This document shows, one piece after another, positions 23,988 through 33,242 of a stretch of 64,000 bases of DNA. Source of the stretch: Roseibium sediminicola (GTDB lineage: Bacteria > Pseudomonadota > Alphaproteobacteria > Rhizobiales > Stappiaceae). The stretch spans positions 124,001 to 188,000 of the forward strand of contig NZ_JALNMJ010000011.1 of NCBI RefSeq assembly GCF_023156505.1, written 5' to 3'. A program made the translations under genes and the position numbers. Under the pieces are notes generated by a model. That model worked only from the letters and a program-made list of their open reading frames with translations, was not told where the DNA came from and searched no databases. Position 1 is the stretch's first letter. Each line of letters begins with the position of its first letter.

Positions 23988-25766
23988 ATGTTGTTTGATC
24001 TTGGTTTTGCCGCACCTTTTGCTGCCCTCTTTCTTGTTACCGCAGTCTTTTTCCTCTTCATTCGGGAAGTATACGCCGCAGAAGTGGTCGCTTTGCTTGC
24101 GGTAGCAGCTGCGCTTCTGTCTGGCATGGTTTCAATAGAAGATGTTTTGAAGGCATTCGGAAATCCAGCGCCTGCAACAATCGGCGCCATGTTCGTCATC
24201 AGTGCGGCTCTCGTACGCACCGGCGTACTGGAAACCGTAGCCAACATCCTGAAGAAAGGAGTCGAACAGTCTCCTAAATTCACTATTGCGCTGTTCTTTT
24301 CCCTAGCCGGGGTCGCCTCGGCATTTATGAACAACACACCGGTGGTCATGATCTTAATACCGGTGGTATTCAGCCTTGCTCGTGAACTGGGCACGAGCGC
24401 TTCGCGGCTGTTAATGCCATTGAGTTTCATTGTTATTCTCGGTGGTACATGTTCTCTGATTGGTACATCGACAAACCTGCTTGTTGACGGTGTCTCTCAG
24501 GAACTCGGCTTTGCTCCCTTTTCACTTTTTGAGATCGCCCCGCTGGGGATTGTTCTGGCAATAACGGGTGGTCTTTTCCTCGCGGTTGCAGCACCTAGAC
24601 TTCTGCCGCAGCGCGCCAGCTTAAGCGAATTGACGGCACCGCGAGAATCCAAGGCATGGCGCGTCGAACTTTTCGTGCCGCACGGTTCACTGCTTGTTGG
24701 AAAACCATTGCTCGAGATTCGGGATTTCCAGCGCCGGTCCATTCGCATCGTTGATTTGGTCCGCCAGGATCTCTCTCTCCGGCAAGACCTGGATAAAGTC
24801 CGGCTACAAGCGGGCGACCGGGTGATTTTGCGCGCAACAGATGCCGAGATCATGGCTTTTCGCGACCAAGAACGTGCCGGGGTGGAGATTGCCGGAGCCG
24901 AACTTGCGGCTGCGCGACGCAATATCGTCATGGAAGTGCTGGTCAGCAGTTCAAAAGGGCCAATTTCCGACTTGGGCTGGCGCCGCCTTTACAGGGTCTA
25001 TCCTGTTGCCATTCACCGGCGCGGCGAGGCCATCGATGTCAATAATTCTGATCTGCGCCTGGAACCAGGTGATACGGTTTTGCTCGACGGCACAGCTGAG
25101 GATATTGAACGGATTGCCAGCAATGAAGACCTGATTCCTTTGGCTCCCATCACTGCCCGTAGCTACCGTACCCGCAGGGCTCCCGTTGCAATTTGCATTC
25201 TGGCAGCGGTTGTGATCGGCGCCGCACTTGACCTTGCACCTATTCTGCCATTGGCGATCATCGGCGCTGCAGCGGTTCTGGCGACACGCTGTGTCGATCC
25301 TGAGGAGGGTATTGGCGCAATTGACGGTCGATTGCTGCTGCTTATCGTTTCGATGCTTGTACTCGGTACGGCACTTGAGAAGACCGGCGCTATGGAGATG
25401 ATCGTGAGGCTGCTCTCCCAAAATCTCGCAGGTCTCCCTCCCCTGGTGGCGCTTGCCGTCGTCTATGCCTTTGCATCCTTATTGACTGAAGTTGTGTCAA
25501 ACAACGCTATTGCCGTGATCATGACACCGGTTGCTGCCGGAGTAGCTGTTCAACTCGGTCTGGATCCCCGTGCATTCATAGTCGCCGTGATGTTTGGCGC
25601 CAGTGCAAGTTTCGCCACTCCAATCGGATACCAGACCAATACCATGGTGTACAACGCCGGTGGCTACCGGTTTGGTGACTTTATCCGCCTGGGACTGCCC
25701 ATGAACGTCCTCGCCGGTCTTGTTACCGTGATCGTTGCTCCGATGATTTGGCCTCTGACACCTTGA
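23988..25766 (+). CDS. SLC13/DASS-type permease with two TrkA-C (RCK) domains
   Basis: The 592-residue inner-membrane protein has an N-terminal transporter half (about 1-205, with the NTPVVMILIPVV and GGTCSLIGTSTNLLVDG hairpins). Two soluble TrkA-C-type domains follow in the middle (about 220-385), then a second transporter half with LLTEVVSNNAIAVIMTPVA and GASASFATPIGYQTNTMVY. This arrangement is typical of sulfate or other anion permeases of the SLC13 superfamily. The ATG at 23988 lacks a good ribosome site. GC content and codon use are lower than in neighbouring genes, suggesting transfer. It overlaps the next gene. Confidence 0.85.
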   Translation: MLFDLGFAAPFAALFLVTAVFFLFIREVYAAEVVALLAVAAALLSGMVSIEDVLKAFGNPAPATIGAMFVISAALVRTGVLETVANILKKGVEQSPKFTIALFFSLAGVASAFMNNTPVVMILIPVVFSLARELGTSASRLLMPLSFIVILGGTCSLIGTSTNLLVDGVSQELGFAPFSLFEIAPLGIVLAITGGLFLAVAAPRLLPQRASLSELTAPRESKAWRVELFVPHGSLLVGKPLLEIRDFQRRSIRIVDLVRQDLSLRQDLDKVRLQAGDRVILRATDAEIMAFRDQERAGVEIAGAELAAARRNIVMEVLVSSSKGPISDLGWRRLYRVYPVAIHRRGEAIDVNNSDLRLEPGDTVLLDGTAEDIERIASNEDLIPLAPITARSYRTRRAPVAICILAAVVIGAALDLAPILPLAIIGAAAVLATRCVDPEEGIGAIDGRLLLLIVSMLVLGTALEKTGAMEMIVRLLSQNLAGLPPLVALAVVYAFASLLTEVVSNNAIAVIMTPVAAGVAVQLGLDPRAFIVAVMFGASASFATPIGYQTNTMVYNAGGYRFGDFIRLGLPMNVLAGLVTVIVAPMIWPLTP

Positions 25767-27136
25767 AAAGAACCGTGTCTGGACTGTTCGGCGCAGGCCG
25801 CTTGCCTCAACGGTTCCCCTTGCTAATGAATGTCGCTAACGTGGCCGGATTGACGCTGGCAAGCCGGGCACTGGGCCTTCTACGGGACATAATCCTTGCG
25901 GCAACTCTCGGTGCCGGGCCAGTTGCCACTGCATTCATGCTTGCCTTTCGTCTGGCGAACCAGTTTCGTGCGCTTCTCGCGGAAGGTGCCTTCACGGCAG
26001 CCTTTCTGCCAATCGATGCGATTGACGAGACGGACGCAAAGGAAACCCGGTCCTTCAGAGCCGAAGTATTGGGTTGGCTGGTGCTCGCAAACCTTGTCCT
26101 CCTAGCCGCCGTCCTGATAGCACCAGAGGTAATGTTGGGATTGTTCGCACCCGGCCTCGACGCAAGCAATCCGGCCTATCCTCTTGCCAGCCTTTTTCTC
26201 CGGATCACATTTCCCTTTCTCTTTTTCGCTTCGTTGCTTGCATTTTTCGGAGCCCGGCTGGGAGCCAATGGTCGCTTCACCGCGTTTGCCGCCACACCGA
26301 TTGTCATGAATGTGTGCCTGATCGGAGGATTGCAGTTCAGCTGGATGTTTGCCTCAAGCGGACATGCTGCAGCCTGGTCCGTTCTTGTATCCGGTGGATT
26401 ACAATTGGCTCTTGTAATCTGGGCATTCCGGCGTGCCGACCTGAAGCAACCTTGGCCGAAGCTCGGCCTGTCAACATCTACTCGCACATTCTTCCGAAAC
26501 CTCGGACCAGCGTTGCTAAGTTCGGGCGCTCTTCAGGTCGCTGCGTTCACAGACACGGTATTGGCATCGTTTCTTCCAACCGGTTCCCTGGTGCATCTTT
26601 ATTTTGCAGACCGATTATACCAGTTGCCGATCGGTGTGCTTTCGCTTGCCCTCGGGACAGTCATGCTGCCGGATATCGCCCGCCATTTTTCTAAGGGTGA
26701 AACTCTGAATGCTCGACGGGTAGTCAACCATGCACTTTGGTTATGTCTAGCACTGGGCCTTCCGGCCGCTGGAATACTTGCGTTTTGGGGAGAGCCGATT
26801 GCGAGGCTACTATTTCAGCGCGGTTCTTTTACATCTGCGGACACAATTGCGACGGCTTCCATTCTGACTGCCTATGCCTTCGGGTTGCTGCCCGCCCTTA
26901 TGGTTCGACCACTTGTTGTTGCCTTTCAGGGACGCGGCGATACCGCGACACCGTTCAGACTGCTTGCCATTGCGCTTGGCCTCAACATCGTCTGCAAAGT
27001 AGCCCTTGTGCCGAATTGGGGAGCACCTGGCCTTGCCCTGGCCACGTCGGTCGGCATGACCTGTTACTTTGTTTTACTCTTTTGGAGCGCCTGGCGGCGT
27101 GGCTACTGCGGCACAACCCGGCAACCAATCCACTGA
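25748..27136 (+). CDS. MurJ/MviN-like lipid II flippase family protein
   Basis: The 462-residue protein has about 13 to 14 hydrophobic helices and the MurJ opening LTLASRALGLLRDIILAATLGAGPVATAFMLAFRLANQFRALLAEGAFTAAFLP. Later landmarks are YFADRLYQLPIGVLSLALGTVMLPDIARHF and PLVVAFQGRGDTATPFR. MurJ moves lipid II across the inner membrane. This copy is short, sits outside a cell-wall cluster and shares unusual composition with the overlapping permease gene, so it may serve another polyprenyl-linked substrate. The start is uncertain: TTG 25748, TTG 25763 or GTG 25775 are all possible. Confidence 0.82.
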   Translation: MASDTLKRTVSGLFGAGRLPQRFPLLMNVANVAGLTLASRALGLLRDIILAATLGAGPVATAFMLAFRLANQFRALLAEGAFTAAFLPIDAIDETDAKETRSFRAEVLGWLVLANLVLLAAVLIAPEVMLGLFAPGLDASNPAYPLASLFLRITFPFLFFASLLAFFGARLGANGRFTAFAATPIVMNVCLIGGLQFSWMFASSGHAAAWSVLVSGGLQLALVIWAFRRADLKQPWPKLGLSTSTRTFFRNLGPALLSSGALQVAAFTDTVLASFLPTGSLVHLYFADRLYQLPIGVLSLALGTVMLPDIARHFSKGETLNARRVVNHALWLCLALGLPAAGILAFWGEPIARLLFQRGSFTSADTIATASILTAYAFGLLPALMVRPLVVAFQGRGDTATPFRLLAIALGLNIVCKVALVPNWGAPGLALATSVGMTCYFVLLFWSAWRRGYCGTTRQPIH

Positions 27137-27219
27137 TACGATGCGGGTCGGCGTGCGGGCAGAAGGCCGCGAACACCGGCTTTTTCACGAACGTTCTCAC
27201 GAATATCTCGGAGCGGTTC

Positions 27220-27819
27220 TCACACGTCGGCGCGCTCGTTCAGTTCCAGATGCCCCTTCTTGTTGGAAAACACCCGGCGCAGCATGGGTTCGAAGAAGTC
27301 CAGCGGCTTGGAGGGATAGTCCGGGTCGAAAGAGGCCTGGTCATAGGTGTGGCAGAAATACTTGCAGTCCTCGTAATAGGGACTGTCCCTGTATTTCTCG
27401 CGCGCATTGCGGTCGCCGCCGAGATGATGATTGTAATAATACCCTTGGAATACACAGTGGTGCTCGATGATCCAGCGGGTCTTTTCGGAGACGTAGGGGC
27501 GCACCATGGCGGCTGCCAGTTCGCCGTGATTATAAGGCGACAGGATATCGCCGATATCGTGGATCAGGGCCGCGACGACAATTTCCTCCTCGGCGCCATC
27601 CTCAAAGGCCCGGGTCGCCGATTGCAAGGAGTGCTGGTAGCGGTTGATCGGATAGGGCGTCCAGTCCTCATCCAGCGACTTCAGCATCGAAATAATGCGG
27701 TCGACCAAGCCGGCATTGAAGTCTTCCTCATAATCCATGACGGCCAGGAAATCCTCCCGGCTGGCATCTTCCATCCGGGTCCAGGTGGGTTTGTGGGATT
27801 TGTTGGATCTGTCGAGCAT
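27220..27819 (-). CDS. HD-domain protein (predicted phosphohydrolase/oxygenase, COG4341 type)
   Basis: The 199-residue protein is an HD-fold metalloprotein with NRYQHSLQSATRAFEDGAEEEIVVAALIHDIGDIL (about 50-85) and later HGELAAAMVRPYVSEKTRWIIEHH. This spacing of metal ligands resembles the PhnZ-like diiron oxygenases and the COG4341 predicted phosphohydrolases. It also has the family's YYYNHHLGGDRNAREKY and DQASFDPDYPSKPLDFFEPMLRRVF. The ATG at 27819 has AAAGGAGG five bases upstream, so it is preferred over 27840. It is divergent from a LysR gene with inverted repeats between them. Confidence 0.83.
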   Translation of the reverse strand: MLDRSNKSHKPTWTRMEDASREDFLAVMDYEEDFNAGLVDRIISMLKSLDEDWTPYPINRYQHSLQSATRAFEDGAEEEIVVAALIHDIGDILSPYNHGELAAAMVRPYVSEKTRWIIEHHCVFQGYYYNHHLGGDRNAREKYRDSPYYEDCKYFCHTYDQASFDPDYPSKPLDFFEPMLRRVFSNKKGHLELNERADV

Positions 27820-27851
27820 GTTGGCCTCCTTTAAGAGCATGCCAAAACGCT

Positions 27852-27895
27852 ATCAGGAACCACCTGATTAGAAAAACTGATTGTTTTTATCAGTT
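27852..27895. promoter_or_regulatory. Two inverted repeats between the HD gene and its LysR neighbour
   Basis: ATCAGG-N5-CCTGAT (27852-27868) and AACTGAT-N7-ATCAGTT (27875-27895) sit in the 97-base divergent intergenic region. They share the ATCAG half-site and are plausible LysR binding sites. Confidence 0.5.
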
Positions 27896-27916
27896 TGATA
27901 GAAAATATTGTTCGGC

Positions 27917-28762
27917 ATGGATCTAAAACATCTGACCACCTTTCTGGCCGTTGCCGAAACGGAGAGTTTCCACCGGGCGGCCAACCGGCTCAACATCACC
28001 CAGGCAGCGGTCTCCAGCCGGATCCGTGCCCTGGAAGAGGAACTCGACGTGGAGCTGTTCCTGCGCGGTGCCGGCGGCACCAGGCTCAGCGAGGCCGGGA
28101 ACTATCTGAGGCCGCTGGCCGAGCAGATGCTGGCCAACTGGCAGCAGATCGCAGGCAGCATCGGCCGCCGGTTTGCCGACCGGCTGGCGCTCCGGATCGG
28201 CTGTCAGCTGTCGATCTGGGACCAGCTGCTGGTGGATCTCACGGTCTGGGCCGAGCAGAACCTCGGCAAACTGCCGCTGACGCTCAATTTCGACCATGAA
28301 AGCAATGCCGTCGACCTGGTACGCCGGCAGGTTCTCGATCTGACGGTTACGCACGAAAAGGCCCATGGCACAAAGCTGGTAACCGTGCCGCTGCCACCGG
28401 AACGCATGGTGCTGGTGGCAGACCGGCCCTGCCGGGTGAGCGATGCGGACCTGCCGCTGTTCCTCAATTTCCGGCTCGGGCCTCAATATGACGCAGCCAC
28501 GGCTGACCTGCTGGGCGAGAGGCCCGGTCACTTCTTCCTGAGCAATGCCACGATGGGCCTTGCCTACCTCCTGCGCCGGGGCGGCATGGCCTTTTGCCCC
28601 GGGCGCATGGTTGCGGACGCGCTCACCAACGGACGGCTGTTTGAAGTGACCGGGGCCGAAGGCTTCGACCTCGACCGCTTTGCCATTTACGATCCGCAAG
28701 GTGTGGCGGCGGAGCTGGTGGAACAGGTGTTGCCGGGGCTCATGGACGTGGCGCTGGCCTGA
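27917..28762 (+). CDS. LysR-family transcriptional regulator
   Basis: This 281-residue regulator has the standard N-terminal helix-turn-helix MDLKHLTTFLAVAETESFHRAANRLNITQAAVSSRIRALEEELDVELFLR and an effector-binding domain (about 90-281). The ATG at 27917 fits the family; the TTG at 27908 is an alternative and neither has a strong ribosome site. It is divergent from the HD-domain gene, the usual arrangement for a LysR regulator and its target, and inverted repeats lie between them. Confidence 0.9.
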   Translation: MDLKHLTTFLAVAETESFHRAANRLNITQAAVSSRIRALEEELDVELFLRGAGGTRLSEAGNYLRPLAEQMLANWQQIAGSIGRRFADRLALRIGCQLSIWDQLLVDLTVWAEQNLGKLPLTLNFDHESNAVDLVRRQVLDLTVTHEKAHGTKLVTVPLPPERMVLVADRPCRVSDADLPLFLNFRLGPQYDAATADLLGERPGHFFLSNATMGLAYLLRRGGMAFCPGRMVADALTNGRLFEVTGAEGFDLDRFAIYDPQGVAAELVEQVLPGLMDVALA

Positions 28763-28813
28763 TCCGGGGCTCGTTTTAGCCTGCCAAGTACGCAGGGCGG
28801 AGTTTGCCCTGAG

Positions 28814-29054
28814 TGTCACCCCGAACCAGCGGAGCGAGACCCGGTGCCTACTCGCAGCTCCGATTGCCGCAGTTGCGAGATTTGTTTCCTATGTTCTGTA
28901 GTATTTCGAGAAAAGTCTGAGCCGACTTTAGCTGCCTCTCGGCTCTGCCTCGAACGCAAAAGTCGGCAATGCTTGTTTCAAACAATTCTCGAAATGCTTT
29001 TGCACTCTGGAAATGAGTAGGACCCGGGTCTCGCTCCGCTCGCACGGGGTGACA
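28814..29054. repeat. Intergenic inverted-repeat element, TGTCACC family (copy 2)
   Basis: Left arm TGTCACCCCGAACCAGCG and right arm CGCACGGGGTGACA match over about 45 bases, including GCGGAGCGAGACCCGG in both. A second, inner pair uses ATTTCGAGAA and TTCTCGAAAT. The arms match those of copy 1 at 2234-2380. It fills most of the 455-base gap before the ThDP enzyme gene. Confidence 0.75.
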
Positions 29055-29217
29055 CCGAAGTTTGGTTCGCCTCCCATGGAAATAAAGCCATCTCCCCAAA
29101 GCATTTGAACTGAACCGCGATCTGGCATAGAGAAAGTTGCAAATGTAACTTATTGCGGCACCAGCGGCGCGGGAGGCTGCGGGTTTCAGCGGCCAAGGGT
29201 TGGGAGAAAACAATAAA

Positions 29218-30843
29218 ATGTCCGAGAAGAGCTACACCTATCAATCGATTGCCCAGGCTGTTCTGGACCAGGGCATCGACACGATGTTCGGTCTGATGGG
29301 CGACGCCAACCTGTTCATGGTCGATCACTATGTGCGCGCCGGAAAGGGCACCTTCGTGCCGGTTTCCTATGAGGGCAGCGCGGTGCTGATGGCGCTGGCC
29401 TATTCGCATGTCTCGGGCAAGATGGGCGTCGGCACGGTCACCCACGGACCGGCCCTGACCAACTGCGTGACCGCCTTGACCGAGGGCGCGCGCGGGCACA
29501 TTCCAATGGTGCTGCTGGCCGGCGACACGCCGGTGATGAACCCGCAGAACCTGCAAAATATCGACCAGCGCGAACTGGTCAAGGTGACCGGCGCCGGCTT
29601 TGAGCAGCTGCGCGCGCCGGAGACAGCCGCCCGCGACGTTGCCCATGCCTTCTATCGGGCCCGGGTGGAAAAACGCCCGATCGTGCTCAACATGCCGGCC
29701 GATTTCATGTGGCAGGAGGTTGCCCATGAAAAGACCGTCTTCAAGGCCTTCGGCGCGCCCGCCTTTGTTCCCGAAGGCGACGATCTCGACGCCGCCGTCG
29801 GCATGATCGCTTCCGCCAAGCGCCCGGTGATCCTGGCCGGCGGCGGCGCTATCGATGCCCGCGACAAGCTGATCGAGCTGGCCGACCGGCTTGAGGCTCC
29901 CCTGGCAACCACCCTGAAGGCCAAGGGGCTCTTCAACGGTCATCCCTACAACATGGACATTTTCGGCACGCTGAGCACGCCGGCCACCTATGACGCCATC
30001 GACAAGGCCGACTGCATCGTTGCCTTCGGGGCCAGCCTGCACCACTTCACCACCGACAAGGGCGCCCTGATGAGGGGCAAGCGCGTTGTCCAGGTGAATG
30101 ACACGGTCACCGAGGTCAGCAAGAATTTTCACGCCGACGCCGCCCTGGTCGCCGATGCCGCGCTGACGGCGGACAATTTCCTTTATTGGCTGAACGAGGC
30201 GGAGATCCCTCCAAGCGGCTTCACCAAAGAGCTGGACGGCGCGGCACTCACCGCCCATCCGCCGGCGAACCCCGCCGACACCAAGCCGGGCTATGTCAAT
30301 TACGTGCATGCGCTTGACCGGCTCGAGGAAGTGCTTCCCAAGGACCGTGTTCTGACGACGGATGGCGGCCGCTTCATGACGGAAGTCTGGTGCCGGATCT
30401 CCGCGCCCGACCCGCGCAGCTTCCTGGTCACCGCCAATTTCGGTTCCATCGGCCTTGGCCTGCAGGAAGCGCTCGGCGCCGGCTTTGCCGCGCCGGACCG
30501 GCCCGTCGTGCTCTTCACCGGCGATGGCGGCTTCATGATGGGCGGCATCAACGAGTTCAACACGGCCGTCCGCCTGAAACAGGACCTGATCGTCGTCGTT
30601 GCCAATGACAGCGCCTATGGCGCGGAGCATATCCAGTTTCTCGACCGGGCGATGGACCCGGGCCTTGCCATGTTCGACTGGCCGTCCTTTGCCGCGGTTG
30701 CCACCGCGCTTGGCGGCCACGGCCTCACCGTCACTTCGGCGGAGGAGCTGGAAACCGCGATCAAGGCCATCGAAACGCGCGACAAGCCCCTCCTGATCGA
30801 ACTGCGCCTCGACCCGAACGACGTGCCGCGCATGCGGATCTGA
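29218..30843 (+). CDS. Thiamine-diphosphate-dependent enzyme, acetolactate-synthase-like
   Basis: The 541-residue protein has the three-domain layout of acetolactate synthase/benzoylformate decarboxylase enzymes. The ThDP-activating glutamate is E52 (SYEGSAVLMA). The central domain has RPVILAGGGAIDA, and the ThDP/Mg site GDGG (435-438) is followed by VVVANDSAYG. The substrate is not clear. The oxalyl-CoA, sulfoacetaldehyde and acetolactate subtypes are each possible, and no small regulatory subunit gene is adjacent. The ATG at 29218 has GGGAG about ten bases upstream. Confidence 0.85.
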   Translation: MSEKSYTYQSIAQAVLDQGIDTMFGLMGDANLFMVDHYVRAGKGTFVPVSYEGSAVLMALAYSHVSGKMGVGTVTHGPALTNCVTALTEGARGHIPMVLLAGDTPVMNPQNLQNIDQRELVKVTGAGFEQLRAPETAARDVAHAFYRARVEKRPIVLNMPADFMWQEVAHEKTVFKAFGAPAFVPEGDDLDAAVGMIASAKRPVILAGGGAIDARDKLIELADRLEAPLATTLKAKGLFNGHPYNMDIFGTLSTPATYDAIDKADCIVAFGASLHHFTTDKGALMRGKRVVQVNDTVTEVSKNFHADAALVADAALTADNFLYWLNEAEIPPSGFTKELDGAALTAHPPANPADTKPGYVNYVHALDRLEEVLPKDRVLTTDGGRFMTEVWCRISAPDPRSFLVTANFGSIGLGLQEALGAGFAAPDRPVVLFTGDGGFMMGGINEFNTAVRLKQDLIVVVANDSAYGAEHIQFLDRAMDPGLAMFDWPSFAAVATALGGHGLTVTSAEELETAIKAIETRDKPLLIELRLDPNDVPRMRI

Positions 30844-30856
30844 TAAGGCGGGGCCT

Positions 30857-30884
30857 CACCGGCGCGAAAATCTCCGCGCCGGTG
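30857..30884. terminator. Hairpin between convergent genes
   Basis: CACCGGCGCG (30857-30866) pairs perfectly with CGCGCCGGTG (30875-30884). It sits between the ThDP enzyme and phoX stops. There is no T-run, so it is a probable rather than classic terminator. Confidence 0.65.
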
Positions 30885-30893
30885 TCGTGCCCC

Positions 30894-32792
30894 TCAGCCG
30901 AGTGGCAGTCCGTCGTCACGCGTGATCGCTATGACCGCCGAGCGGGGAACGCTGTCGCCGCCTTCCGGCCAATGGCTGTCGCCGTCCTCACCCGGGTGCT
31001 GGATGCCGACAAAGAGCGTCTTGCCGTCTGAGGACATGGCGGCGCCCGTCACCTCGCACTCTTTGGGACCAACCAGGAAACGCTTGATCTCACCCGTCGC
31101 CGGATCGCCGACCAGCATCTGGTTGTTGCCCTGACCGGCGAAATCTTCCGCGTTCGAGTAGTTGCCGTCGGTCTGAATCCAGAGCAGTCCCTTGGTGTCG
31201 AAGAACAGGCCGTCTGGCGAGTTGAACATGTTGCCGTCGTTGATGTTCACCGACCCGCCATAGGCATCCTCGTGAACCGTCGGGTTTCCGGCCAGCGCGA
31301 ACAGGTCCCAGGTGAAGCTGTCGCTGGTGTGGTTGCCGCCCGAAGGCCACCAGCGGACAATCTGGCCATAGTTGTTTTCCGCGCGCGGGTTTGGCCCCAT
31401 GGCCGGGGTGGCATCGCCGCCTGCGTTTGTCTTGATTGCCCGGTTCTTGTTGTTGGTCAGGGCACAATAGACCTCCGCCTTCTTCGGATTGGCGGCGACC
31501 CATTCCGGCCGGTCCATCGTGGTGGCGCCCACCGCAGATCCCGCCATGCGGGCATGGATGGCCACTTCGGCGGCGGATGCCATGCCGGTGGTTTCCGGTG
31601 TCAGGGCCAGCCACTGACCGGTGCCGTCCGGATGGAACCTGGCCGCATAAAGCGTGCCGTCGGCCAGAAGGTCGGAATTGTCGGCGCCTTCCGCATAGAC
31701 GCCGTCGGAGACGAACCGGTACAGGAACTCGCCCCGTTCATCATCGCCCATATAGACGACGATCCGGCCGTCGCCATTGACCACGACTTCGGCGTTTTCG
31801 TGCTTGAAGCGCCCGAGCGCGGTTCTTTTCTTCGGTGTCGATTCAGGATCCGATGGGTCGATCTCGACCACCCAGCCGTTGCGGTTGGCTTCGTTGGGAT
31901 GCTTGGCAATGTCGAACCGGTCGTCGATCCTGGCCCAGCCATACCCCCAGTCCTCGACATTGATGCCATAGCGTTTCTGGGCGTCGGTCCGCTCGATGTC
32001 CGGATCGGACGAGGAATAGTAACCGTTGAAATTTTCCTCGCAGGCCAAGTATGTGCCCCAGGGCGTTTGGCCGTTGCCGCAATTGTTCCAGGTGCCCTTG
32101 CTCAGGGTTCCCGCGGGATCGGATTCCGTCTGCATCAGCGGGTGGCCGGCGGCGGGACCCGTGATCTCCATCTCCGTTTCGGGCGTGATCCGGCGATTGT
32201 ACTTGCCGTCCTTGACCATCTCCCAACCGTTGTCGCCCTTGACGATTTCGACGACCGAGACGCCATGGGCAAGCATGCCCTTGAGCACGTCGTCATCGGT
32301 CTCCGCCGCGCCGTCTGGCCGGTTGCCCCAGATGATATTCCGGTTGGTGTATTCGTTGTTGTTGACCAGCACCGTTGCGTCGCCCAGCTCGAACAGGGCC
32401 ATGCCGTCAATGTTGTCGCCATAGGCACCGGCCTGGCTCTCGCCGGTTCCCCGGGTGGCATGGTCGAATTCGGGCACGCCGGCAAACATCGGATCTCCCC
32501 AGCGCACCACCACCTGGCTGGAATAGCCTTCCGGCACCGTCACCTGGTCCAAGGTGTTTGCTGCCACCTGCTGGAAACCGAGGCGCGACCCTTGAGCGGC
32601 CGCCTCTCCGGGCGCGAACATGCCCGTGCCGAGCACGAACGACCCCGCACCAAACGCCATCACGCCGCCGAGGAATCCCCGCCGCGACAACGCTTCGTCG
32701 ACAACCTTGTCGAACTCCGTCACCTCCGGCGGCGGGTTGATATGCTCGTCGAATTCGTCAAACGACCATTCCCTTGTTTCCGTCTTTTTCAC
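30894..32792 (-). CDS. phoX: PhoX-type alkaline phosphatase (DUF839), Tat-exported
   Basis: The 632-residue protein has a twin-arginine signal, SRRGFLGGVMAFGAG (about 36-50), later than usual, after a charged N-terminal stretch. The rest is the PhoX beta-propeller with family blocks NNNEYTNRNIIWG, GTYLACEENFNGYY, YGWARIDDRFDIAKHPNE, GRFKHENAEVVV and YMGDDERGEFLYRFVS. PhoX enzymes are Ca/Fe-dependent phosphatases that release phosphate outside the cytoplasm. The GTG at 32792 has GGGAGG close upstream. I do not see a convincing Pho box in front of it. Confidence 0.88.
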   Translation of the reverse strand: MKKTETREWSFDEFDEHINPPPEVTEFDKVVDEALSRRGFLGGVMAFGAGSFVLGTGMFAPGEAAAQGSRLGFQQVAANTLDQVTVPEGYSSQVVVRWGDPMFAGVPEFDHATRGTGESQAGAYGDNIDGMALFELGDATVLVNNNEYTNRNIIWGNRPDGAAETDDDVLKGMLAHGVSVVEIVKGDNGWEMVKDGKYNRRITPETEMEITGPAAGHPLMQTESDPAGTLSKGTWNNCGNGQTPWGTYLACEENFNGYYSSSDPDIERTDAQKRYGINVEDWGYGWARIDDRFDIAKHPNEANRNGWVVEIDPSDPESTPKKRTALGRFKHENAEVVVNGDGRIVVYMGDDERGEFLYRFVSDGVYAEGADNSDLLADGTLYAARFHPDGTGQWLALTPETTGMASAAEVAIHARMAGSAVGATTMDRPEWVAANPKKAEVYCALTNNKNRAIKTNAGGDATPAMGPNPRAENNYGQIVRWWPSGGNHTSDSFTWDLFALAGNPTVHEDAYGGSVNINDGNMFNSPDGLFFDTKGLLWIQTDGNYSNAEDFAGQGNNQMLVGDPATGEIKRFLVGPKECEVTGAAMSSDGKTLFVGIQHPGEDGDSHWPEGGDSVPRSAVIAITRDDGLPLG

Positions 32793-33242
32793 GTCGCGTC
32801 CTCCCTTGTGTCGCCCGCCTCAACCCGGAAACACTTCAACTCTATCAAAGGTTGCGTTTCTTCGTATCGAAGCCGGTAATGGAACAGTAAGCGAATGCCG
32901 GTCGGCCAGCAATTGGCGCAGGAGAAATAATTAGTTGGCTTATTAAACGCCACATCGCTGCTGTCGCGGCAGGTCCGGCACGACCTTCGCGCAGACGTGC
33001 ATCCAGCCGTTCGGCCAATAACAAAAGTGTGATCCCGGCGACAGACACGTTCACCGTGTTTGCCGCATGGTGCGGGCACAGGCGCAAACCGGGACCCTCT
33101 GCACCCCGCCGCGCCGATACAATTGAAACGCAATCACCGGCAACTGATACCAAAACCCCGGCCCTTCCGGCGCGTGGCAATGGTATTTTATGCCGCTACG
33201 GAACCTCAGGGGCGGTTAAGGGGCCTATTCAAGGAGATCAAT
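32793..33242. other. Intergenic region between phoX and a papain-like protein gene
   Basis: About 450 bases between divergent genes. Open frames here (for example the 5' extension of the next gene to 33060) lack ribosome sites. I recognise no repeat, RNA or operator. Confidence 0.5.

Noticed and set aside
32793-33060. Pho box upstream of phoX
   Set aside because: I looked for CTGTCAT-like direct repeats and found none convincing.
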